Position numbers and translations under genes: made by a program. The notes under the pieces were generated by a model that saw only the letters and a program-made list of their open reading frames with translations, ran no database searches and was not told the origin of the DNA. A stretch of DNA of 37,735 nt from Thermoplasmata archaeon. Lineage in GTDB: Archaea > Thermoplasmatota > Thermoplasmata > Halarchaeoplasmatales > Halarchaeoplasmataceae. Positions within the stretch are counted from its first letter, which is position 1. Each line of letters opens with the position of its first letter. The stretch is from positions 1 through 37,735 of the forward strand of contig PUNG01000102.1 in assembly GCA_003551675.1 (NCBI GenBank). Direction: 5' to 3'. Shown in pieces: positions 31,677 through 37,735 of the stretch.

Positions 31677-34481
31677 GTGAGTATCAAATTGGGCGCATTT
31701 GAACTTTTATCGGAAGAACTATCCACTGTTATGATGGAATTGGGGATAGAGGACGAAACAAGACCTCAGGAAGATTCAATTCCCCCTATTCTAGAAGGAA
31801 AAAACACCCTTGTCATAGCCCCCACAGGTATAGGCAAAACGGAAGCGGCTCTTTTACCCATACTTGATAAAATTTTGGAAAAAAATACTAAAGGATTTTC
31901 TCTTCTCTATATAACACCTTTAAAAGCTCTAAACCGAGACATGATCAGGCGGGTGAAGGAGTTCTCTGACCGGTTGGATTTTGAAGTAGGAGTTAGACAT
32001 GGTGATACCACTAGAAATGAAAGGAGGAAACAGGCAGAAAATCCTCCTGAAGTATTGATCACCACTCCTGAAACACTTCAGATAATGTTCACTGGGAGCA
32101 AATTACGAAAGGGGTTGAAAAATGTTAAACACGTGGTGGTAGATGAATTGAATGAACTTGCCGAAGACGAAAGAGGTAGCCAACTGGCTTTGGCTCTGGA
32201 AAGGTTGGTCAGGTTATCTGGCAGAGATTTTCAAAGGATCGGATTATCCGCCACAGTTGGAAGTCCAGAGAAAGTCAAAAATTTTCTAGTGGGTGAAGGT
32301 AGAGATGGTGTCATCGTGGAGACCAGTGGAAAAAGGGAATTAGATGTGTTGGTAGAAAAACCTATAGTGGATAAAAAGAGGGATAAGAAAATATCAGAAG
32401 CCATCCGCTGTGATTTGGAGAGAACCGCTGCTCTTAGACTTTGTAAAGACCTTATCGAATCACATGAATCAACTCTGTTTTTCGTCAATACCAGAGATTC
32501 GGCGGAAACTATTTCCTCTTCTTATACTCTCTGGAGAGAGGAGCTTCATACTAACGGTGATTTTCCCATCGGAGTCCATCATGGTTCTCTGTCCAAAGAA
32601 GCAAGGATAGATATGGAGGATAGGTTCAAAGAGGGGTCCTTAAAGGGACTGATATGCACCTCATCCATGGAACTCGGTATAGACGTAGGTCGTACAGATC
32701 TTGTTTTGCAGTATCAATCGCCGAGGCAAGTAACACGTTTTATCCAGCGGATCGGACGATCAGGCCATGGGATCGGTGAGATCTCAAAGGGCAGGATCAT
32801 AGCTACCACTGATGATGACTTGGCCGAGGCGGTGGTCATCGCAGAAAAAGGGAAGAAAAGAGATCTAGAGTCAACTCAAATTCCTAAAGAACCTTTGAGC
32901 GTATTGGCGAATCAGTTGATAAGTACGGTGCATGCGGAAAAGAAGGTAGAAATTGAGGAATTTTTTAAGATGGCCAAAAAAACTTATCCCTTCAAAAATC
33001 TCAAAAAGGAAGTTTACAACCATCTGCTGGATCAACTTGCAGAGATCGGTATGGTCTGGATGGATGAACATGAGGGGGTGAAGGTGGTTGGTAAAAAGAG
33101 AGCTTCACTGAACTACTTTTACAATAATATATCTATGATACCTGATGAAAGGACTTATCTGATGAGAGATATGATCAATCGGAGCGTTATCGGTAGTCTT
33201 GATGAAAGTTTCGTTGCTAGTAATGTGGAAGAGGGCGAAGTGATAACGCTTCAGGGTAAAGCTTGGCGTATCGTAGAGCTAGAAGAAGAGGAAGTACTTG
33301 TAGAAAGAGTGGGCAATATAGGAAGGATACCTGATTGGACCGGTGAAGAAATACCAGTTCCGTTCGAAGTGGCTGTGGAAGTTGGAGAGTTGAGAGAGAA
33401 AGGGTGGTGCGGTCGATTCCATAACTATCCTGTAAGCGAGGATGCTAAAAAAACATTTTCCGAGTACAGGAAACAGCAGAAAGACCGTGAGATAGCAACT
33501 GCAGAAAAAGTGGTTATAGAAATAGAGAAAGATACAGCTGTGGTGAACGCATGTTTTGGGACACAGATAAATGAGACATTGGGTCATCTCATGGCCTCTT
33601 TGCTCTCTGCTCGCCTCGGAGAAAGTATCCCGCTCCAGACCGATCCATATAGGATAATGATGAGTCTACCTAGGAAAGTATCTGCTGAAATGTTGGAACA
33701 GATCCTTCATGAGACCGAACCTCAAACTCTGTCGGAACTATTAGAAAAGGTTTTAGAGAGGTCAAATTTTTTTAAGTGGAAGTTTTTACACGTTGGCAAA
33801 AAATTTGGAGCCATAGATAAAGACGCGGACTGGCGTAAGATCAATATGGATAGGATCGTCGAGACCTTTAAAGGTACGGTTCTATACGAAGAAGCCGTCG
33901 ATAAAACTTTCAGAGACAGTATGGACATCAAAGGCACGAAAAAAATTTTGGAAGATATCCAAAATGGAAGTATAGAGGTAGTTCGTCATGAAGGAAGCAT
34001 ATCTCCTATGGGTAAGGCCGGTTTGGAAAAACACAAAGAATTTTTGAGCCCGGGTAGGGTGAGCAAAGCGGTACTCGATTCACTCAAAGAGCGTTTAGAG
34101 TCTGAAAAGATGATAATGAAATGTATTCGATGTGGCAATAGACGGAGAAAAAGAGTTAAAGATGTGGACAAACCGAGATGTCCCGAGTGCAGTTCGTCCA
34201 TGGTCGCACCTCTCCATCCCTATCAAGATGAAAAACTGATAGATAAAGATAAGGGTAAGTTGAACCGGAAAGAAAGAAAGGAATTAAAAAAATATTACAA
34301 ACTTGCGGAATTAGCTAGGGTTTACAAGAAAAGAGCAATGATGGCTTTTGCCGCTAGAGGAGTCGGACATCAGAATGCAGGCAGGATCCTTTCGAAAAGA
34401 CATAGAGATGAATATGAGTTCTTAAAAGATCTTTTAGAGGCGGAGGTCCGTTATGCGAGGACAAAAAGATTTTGGGATTAA
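31677..34481 (+). CDS. Lhr-type superfamily 2 helicase with a C-terminal zinc finger
   Basis: The 934-residue helicase has the order of Lhr: Walker A APTGIGKTEAA (48-58), motif Ia YITPLKALNRD, motif II VVVDELNELAEDERGSQLAL (DELN at 156-159, where Lhr normally has DEIH), motif III LSATVG, motif V SMELGIDVGRTDLV and motif VI QRIGRSGHGIGE, then an Lhr-type winged-helix and beta-sheet bundle region. A C-terminal zinc finger (CIRCGNRRRKR, CPEC) and a further 100-residue helical domain follow. Lhr helicases act in DNA repair and recombination. Start GTG 31677 follows GACGGTCACCAG. It directly follows lonB and is closed by a perfect hairpin at 34482-34513. Confidence 0.87.
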   Translation: MSIKLGAFELLSEELSTVMMELGIEDETRPQEDSIPPILEGKNTLVIAPTGIGKTEAALLPILDKILEKNTKGFSLLYITPLKALNRDMIRRVKEFSDRLDFEVGVRHGDTTRNERRKQAENPPEVLITTPETLQIMFTGSKLRKGLKNVKHVVVDELNELAEDERGSQLALALERLVRLSGRDFQRIGLSATVGSPEKVKNFLVGEGRDGVIVETSGKRELDVLVEKPIVDKKRDKKISEAIRCDLERTAALRLCKDLIESHESTLFFVNTRDSAETISSSYTLWREELHTNGDFPIGVHHGSLSKEARIDMEDRFKEGSLKGLICTSSMELGIDVGRTDLVLQYQSPRQVTRFIQRIGRSGHGIGEISKGRIIATTDDDLAEAVVIAEKGKKRDLESTQIPKEPLSVLANQLISTVHAEKKVEIEEFFKMAKKTYPFKNLKKEVYNHLLDQLAEIGMVWMDEHEGVKVVGKKRASLNYFYNNISMIPDERTYLMRDMINRSVIGSLDESFVASNVEEGEVITLQGKAWRIVELEEEEVLVERVGNIGRIPDWTGEEIPVPFEVAVEVGELREKGWCGRFHNYPVSEDAKKTFSEYRKQQKDREIATAEKVVIEIEKDTAVVNACFGTQINETLGHLMASLLSARLGESIPLQTDPYRIMMSLPRKVSAEMLEQILHETEPQTLSELLEKVLERSNFFKWKFLHVGKKFGAIDKDADWRKINMDRIVETFKGTVLYEEAVDKTFRDSMDIKGTKKILEDIQNGSIEVVRHEGSISPMGKAGLEKHKEFLSPGRVSKAVLDSLKERLESEKMIMKCIRCGNRRRKRVKDVDKPRCPECSSSMVAPLHPYQDEKLIDKDKGKLNRKERKELKKYYKLAELARVYKKRAMMAFAARGVGHQNAGRILSKRHRDEYEFLKDLLEAEVRYARTKRFWD

Positions 34482-34513
34482 GTTATTTAGGAAATGAACT
34501 ACTCCTAAATAAC
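34482..34513 (+). terminator. Perfect 11-bp hairpin directly after the helicase stop codon
   Basis: GTTATTTAGGA at 34482-34492 pairs perfectly with TCCTAAATAAC at 34503-34513 around a 10-nt loop, starting on the first base after the TAA. No long T-run follows, so it may stabilise the mRNA end as much as terminate. It stands immediately upstream of a promoter-like AAAGGTTATAAATT. Confidence 0.45.
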
Positions 34514-34514
34514 C

Positions 34515-34528
34515 AAAGGTTATAAATT
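34515..34528 (+). promoter_or_regulatory. BRE/TATA-like promoter
   Basis: AAAGGTTATAAATT has a purine-rich BRE followed by TTATAAAT, the best archaeal core promoter in this gap. Transcription would be expected near 34550, giving a leader of about 170 nt before the ATG at 34723, and containing the two 47-nt hairpins. Confidence 0.45.
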
Positions 34529-34567
34529 GGAGAAGTTTTATCGACATCTCCACTAACCGATAAAATT
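34528..34567 (+). other. Interleaved helices (pseudoknot or alternative hairpins)
   Basis: TGGAGA (34528-34533) can pair with TCTCCA (34547-34552), and AGTTTTATCG (34534-34543) can pair with CGATAAAATT (34558-34567, one G-T wobble). The second arm of the first helix lies inside the loop of the second. With no bases between the first arms, a classical H-type pseudoknot would be strained, so two mutually exclusive hairpins are likelier. They overlap the promoter-like sequence, so DNA-level use is also possible. Confidence 0.4.
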
Positions 34568-34588
34568 AACACTTTGTACATCACTTTA

Positions 34589-34682
34589 TAGTGGAAGACA
34601 AAACCTCTTTGTAATTCGGTTTTGTCCTCCACTGCTAGTCAAGGACACTAAAAAAGCAAAGAAAGGTCGTGTCCTTGACTAT
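34589..34682 (+). ncRNA. Two tandem 47-nt hairpins with compensatory stem changes (candidate structured RNA)
   Basis: Unit 1 (34589-34635) has a 16-position stem, AGTGGAAGACAAAACC pairing 34618-34633, with one A-C mismatch and a 12-nt loop. Unit 2 (34636-34682) has a perfect 13-bp stem, TAGTCAAGGACAC pairing 34669-34681, with a 20-nt loop. Both units are exactly 47 nt, abut without a gap, and agree at 23 of 47 positions, mostly in the stem (TAGT, GACA, GGT, TGTCCT, ACT). Where stem bases differ, pairing is kept at three pairs: 5/42 G-C to C-G, 6/41 G-C to A-T, 13/34 A-T to C-G. This fits duplication followed by selection on structure. The units lie 41 nt upstream of the next start codon. Confidence 0.5.
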
Positions 34683-34722
34683 ATTGTTGTGCCTATCATA
34701 TTTGCGTCAAAGAGGTGCAGAG

Positions 34723-37560
34723 ATGGAAGAAGAAAAGATAAAAGAATTTATGCGTTTTCCGTCTATCGGTGAGCTGACGGCTCGAGTCTTGATATCAGAA
34801 GGAGTTGAATCTGTACCAGAATTGAAGAAATTAAAATTAGACGAATTAAAATCTATAGATCATATAGGGGAAAAAAGGGCGGAGAGGATCTACAAAGATA
34901 TCCAGGGAGAAGGTGAAGAGGGAAAAGAGCTTATAAAAGAATTCGAATGCCCAAATTGCTCAAACTTTTTAAGTGTTGATGAGGACGAATGTCAGGAATG
35001 CAATACGGTTCTAAAGATCGAGGGTGGAGTGGTATTGCCTGATAAAGGAATATTGGAAAATCCCAAAGAAACCTTAGCCGACTCGGAGAGGAAGAAGCTG
35101 GATGATGAAAGTGATCCTGGGCCTTGGTTTATTTGCGGATCTATACTCGAAAGGATGGGTGCAAAGCAAAAAGCCTTAGAGGCTTACGATAGAGTAATAG
35201 AATTGGATCCCCTTTATGAGCACATATGGAATGCAAAGGCCTCTGTTTGTTTATCGATCGGAAAAACTGAAGAAGCGGCCAAAGCTTACAAGGTAGCATT
35301 TAATGCTCATGAGTCACCCATGAGCCTTATGGACGTCCCGGAAGTCCCTTCCGAGAAAAAAGAGATAAGAGAAAGGATCCTAAAGGAAAGCGATGAGTTG
35401 AAGGAAGCTAAAGAGATGATTTCCAAGGCTCGTTCTTCTATCGAACAGCTCGTTGGTGAGTATGATTTAGACTATGCCAACCTGAGATTGAAATTAGATC
35501 AAGCGACTGATGCAAGACTGGACGAAGAGTTCGAAGAAGCGAAAAAGAAAGCGGAATGGGTTGTGATCGAGTGTGAAAAAGCTAAAATTTTTGAACAGGT
35601 GATACAAGAAGCAAAGGATATACTAGAAAAACTCAAGGAGAGAGATGAATATAAAAAATACAAAGAGGCTCTTGATGACATCGAGGATTCCGTGGGTGAA
35701 GAAGATTATAGCGAATTAGTACAGAAGACACAGGATATTATACATGAGATGGAAGACATCAAAGAAGATAAGGTTGGAGCAGAAAAAGCACTACCTGAAA
35801 AGATAGATGAAGCTAAAAGTGTATTGAGAGAAAATAGAAAAAAACCCCTGGATCTGGGCAGTCTGAAAAAAAATTTAAGATCAGCTATCAAGATGAGAGA
35901 ACTCTCAAAAGAGAAAGAGGCTTTGGAAAATGTTGAAGAAGTCATAGAGAAAGGACCAGTTATCTCTGAATCTAACGAACTTTTTGAGGAGGTCAAAGGA
36001 AGATTGAAGAGGATCGTCGAGGGCGATGAAGATTTAGGGGTCAGTGAAGAGATTCAACAAGAACTTGTTGAAAAAATTAAAGAAGATCTCAAGGAGACTA
36101 TCGAATTGAGTAAAAAAGGCGATTACGAAGAAGTTAGGAGGACTTTGAACAATATATTATATGCTTTGGAATGGGAGATCGATAAAATAATCAAGGAAAC
36201 TCAGTTGAAGGTAACACGTCAAGAGGAGGAAGAGGAGGAAGAGGAAGTAACGGAGGAAGTACCTGAGGAAGAGGAACCGAAAGTAACGGAGGAAGTACCT
36301 GAGGAAGAGGAACCGGAAGTAACGGAGGAAGTACCTGAGGAAGAGGAACCGGAAGTAACGGAGGAAGTACCTGAGGAAGAAGAACAGGAAGTACCTGGGG
36401 AAGAAGAACAGGAAGAGATGGATGCAGAAGAAAAATTTGATAAGTCGAAAGAGATCCTTGCTGACCTTCGGAAAAGTGGATTAGGATTGGCAAAGCTAAA
36501 GAACTTGATCCGTGAAGCAAATCAAGCTAAAAAAGATGAGGATCATGAACAGGCATCAGATAGGATAGAAAAGGCCTTCGAGGCTGGTCATGATCTTAAA
36601 GAGATATCAAGATTGTCGAAAGAAGTCGAGAAAAAGATAGAGGAGTTGGACGGGAAGGCTTTATTTGATGCAGATATTTATGAGGAAAAGTTGAGCAGAT
36701 GTTTAAGATCGACCAAATTAGGTGTCTATGGTTTGAGTAAAAGACTTTTATTAGATCTAAGAAACGAACTAGAGGAAGAAGATTTTGAAAAGAAAAAATT
36801 GACGGATTTTGAAGATCCTACCAAACTCTTAAAGGAAAAAATTAGAGACACAAAAGAACTACATATCCTTGTTGGAAAAAGCAATTTAGATGTGAAAGCA
36901 GACAAAGAACACCTCAAAAAAGTTGTGGTGAAAATAAAAAATAAAGAATATGAAGGCATTCTCGAGTTATTATCTGAAGGGGATGAGAAGCTTTTAGAAG
37001 AGTTAGAAAGAGAGTTGATCTCAGAAGCGGAACATTTACGAGAAGAAGTGAAGGAGATGGGAGGTGGAAAAGTTAACGAAAGATGGGTATCGATTTTCGG
37101 CGAAGAAATAAAGAGCCACCTGGCTGTTGGCCATCATGTAGATGCGCTGGAACTTTTTGACGAGATATATGAATTCCTTGACTCCATGAAAGATAAAGAA
37201 TCGGAACTGGATAAGCATATTTATTCTCTCAAAATAAAATTGGCTGGAGTAGAAGATACTGGATTAAATGTGGATGATGAAAAGAATATACTTGAAGAGG
37301 TAGAAAAGGCTGAAGACCTAGAAAAAGCGGCAGGTCTCATAAATAGGATAAGAGACAGTTTAGCGGAAAAGTTGGTTAAAGAGATCGAAGATAAAATTGT
37401 CGAAACAGAGAGCTCTCTTTTTGATGAAATATCTAGTGATGAAAAAATAAAACTCCTTGATCACCTAGTTAAATGTGAACAGAGTAGGAGAGAGGAAGAG
37501 TTAGAAAACATGATATTTTATTGGAAGATGTGTGCTCGGGTCTTTTCAGAAAAAACCTAG
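34723..37560 (+). CDS. Large helix-hairpin-helix, zinc-ribbon, TPR and coiled-coil protein
   Basis: The start is ATG 34723 with GAGGTG at 34712-34717; the longer frame from 34669 runs out of the upstream hairpin. The 945-residue protein has an N-terminal HhH-like region (residues 7-60, RFPSIGELTARVLISEGVES, IDHIGEKRAERIYKDIQG), a zinc ribbon with Cys76, 79, 90 and 93 (CPNC, CQEC), TPR units near 130-190 (ALEAYDRVIELDPLYEHIWN), then long charged helices. A low-complexity acidic insert at about 509-556 is four tandem 12-residue repeats (VTEEVPEEEEPE). No membrane segment or enzymatic motif was seen. HhH plus zinc ribbon suggests nucleic-acid binding; TPR and coiled coils suggest scaffolding. 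The function is unknown. Confidence 0.75.
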   Translation: MEEEKIKEFMRFPSIGELTARVLISEGVESVPELKKLKLDELKSIDHIGEKRAERIYKDIQGEGEEGKELIKEFECPNCSNFLSVDEDECQECNTVLKIEGGVVLPDKGILENPKETLADSERKKLDDESDPGPWFICGSILERMGAKQKALEAYDRVIELDPLYEHIWNAKASVCLSIGKTEEAAKAYKVAFNAHESPMSLMDVPEVPSEKKEIRERILKESDELKEAKEMISKARSSIEQLVGEYDLDYANLRLKLDQATDARLDEEFEEAKKKAEWVVIECEKAKIFEQVIQEAKDILEKLKERDEYKKYKEALDDIEDSVGEEDYSELVQKTQDIIHEMEDIKEDKVGAEKALPEKIDEAKSVLRENRKKPLDLGSLKKNLRSAIKMRELSKEKEALENVEEVIEKGPVISESNELFEEVKGRLKRIVEGDEDLGVSEEIQQELVEKIKEDLKETIELSKKGDYEEVRRTLNNILYALEWEIDKIIKETQLKVTRQEEEEEEEEVTEEVPEEEEPKVTEEVPEEEEPEVTEEVPEEEEPEVTEEVPEEEEQEVPGEEEQEEMDAEEKFDKSKEILADLRKSGLGLAKLKNLIREANQAKKDEDHEQASDRIEKAFEAGHDLKEISRLSKEVEKKIEELDGKALFDADIYEEKLSRCLRSTKLGVYGLSKRLLLDLRNELEEEDFEKKKLTDFEDPTKLLKEKIRDTKELHILVGKSNLDVKADKEHLKKVVVKIKNKEYEGILELLSEGDEKLLEELERELISEAEHLREEVKEMGGGKVNERWVSIFGEEIKSHLAVGHHVDALELFDEIYEFLDSMKDKESELDKHIYSLKIKLAGVEDTGLNVDDEKNILEEVEKAEDLEKAAGLINRIRDSLAEKLVKEIEDKIVETESSLFDEISSDEKIKLLDHLVKCEQSRREEELENMIFYWKMCARVFSEKT
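36247..36390 (+). repeat. Four tandem 36-bp repeats in the coding sequence
   Basis: Units begin at 36247, 36283, 36319 and 36355. They are almost identical at the DNA level and encode VTEEVPEEEEPE each time, followed by degenerate copies to about 36420. Near-identity at third codon positions points to recent expansion by slippage or unequal exchange. The insert makes a flexible acidic linker between two helical halves of the protein. Confidence 0.85.
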
Positions 37561-37735
37561 ATTTACTGGGGGATAATTTTTCTTTTAGAGTGGCGCAAAA
37601 GTTTTAATAACTAATAGGGTGTAGAAAAAATCGAGATTACAATTTTCCTGAGCATTGTTGAGATAAGAGAAAGAAAATTTGTCCGAAAAGTCCTCATTCC
37701 TTTCGATATTCATGAACAGATAATTATGAGTTGGC
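37561..37735. other. Right-edge intergenic segment
   Basis: After the stop at 37558-37560, AGTTTTAATAAC near 37600-37611 is TATA-like on the plus strand. A plus-strand frame is open from 37618 to the window edge but its only standard start is ATG at 37727, so a gene beginning at the edge is possible but cannot be supported. A 42-codon minus-strand frame is also open. No confident feature was seen. Confidence 0.3.

Noticed and set aside
34589-34682. Terminal inverted repeats of an insertion sequence
   Set aside because: No transposase, no target-site duplication, and each palindrome is a compact hairpin and not a pair of distant ends.
34669-34722. 18-codon extension of the large HhH/TPR protein from GTG 34669
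   Set aside because: It starts inside the second hairpin, has no ribosome site, and ATG 34723 has GAGGTG at ideal spacing.
36247-36390. CRISPR-like repeat array
   Set aside because: The repeats are contiguous, in frame and encode an acidic linker; no spacers.
37618-37735. Plus-strand open frame reaching the right edge
   Set aside because: No standard start codon until 37727 and no ribosome site; too short to support a gene.

Overview
Origin. The window looks like a piece of an anaerobic euryarchaeal chromosome, most likely from the Thermoplasmatota. Archaeal markers are the exosome subunit Csl4, archaeal membrane-bound LonB, Hjc resolvase, MptE-type pterin pyrophosphokinase, DUF373, an archaeal AspRS, BRE/TATA-like promoters (several at leaderless spacing) and GGAGGTG-type ribosome sites. 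Small proteins resembling DUF5611 and DUF6015 and a GvpD/KaiC-like ATPase point towards Thermoplasmata; this lineage call is from memory of families, not from a search. Proteins are acidic. No rRNA, tRNA, CRISPR array or insertion sequence was seen. No gene-free stretch exceeds 300 bases; the longest is 34482-34722.

Layout. 1-655 (-) is the N-terminal part of a secreted LamG-like protein cut by the window edge. 814-1050 (+) is a GIY-YIG protein. 1052-2218 (-) is a CofE-like protein. 2323-14629 (-) is a 12-gene redox operon in the transcribed order hdrA, mvhD, mvhG, mvhA, hdrC, hdrB, tfrB, tfrA, korD, korA, korB, korC, with gaps of at most 14 nt and several overlaps. 14786-17046 (+) has a cyclophilin-like protein, NAD+ synthetase, a P-loop kinase-like protein and two tandem small ferredoxins, one of which is only 55 codons long. 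17093-19815 alternates strands with dCMP deaminase, signal peptidase I, a DUF402 protein and a DUF5611-like protein. 19915-28065 (+) is an information and signalling stretch: AspRS, Hjc, DUF373 membrane protein, MptE, DUF6015-like protein, METTL5-like methyltransferase, Csl4, two coiled-coil proteins, a roadblock protein and a GvpD/KaiC-like ATPase. 28079-28732 (-) is Pcm. 28862-37560 (+) holds alkyladenine glycosylase, LonB, an Lhr-type helicase and a large HhH/zinc-ribbon/TPR/coiled-coil protein.

How the genes work together. The redox operon joins an MvhADG [NiFe]-hydrogenase and HdrABC, the known flavin-based electron-bifurcating module of methanogens, to a soluble TfrAB-type fumarate reductase and a four-subunit 2-oxoglutarate:ferredoxin oxidoreductase. 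The simplest reading is that H2 oxidation is split between fumarate (directly, or through a thiol/disulfide carrier) and ferredoxin, and that reduced ferredoxin drives reductive carboxylation of succinyl-CoA to 2-oxoglutarate. This would be a soluble, H2-driven segment of the reductive TCA cycle. HdrA is a double-length fusion, and only one HdrB-type CCG protein is present to serve both Hdr and Tfr.

The most striking non-coding signal is at 34482-34682, between lhr and the large HhH/TPR gene. It holds a perfect hairpin, a pair of interleaved (mutually exclusive or pseudoknotted) helices, and two abutting 47-nt hairpins that look like diverged copies with compensatory changes at three stem pairs.
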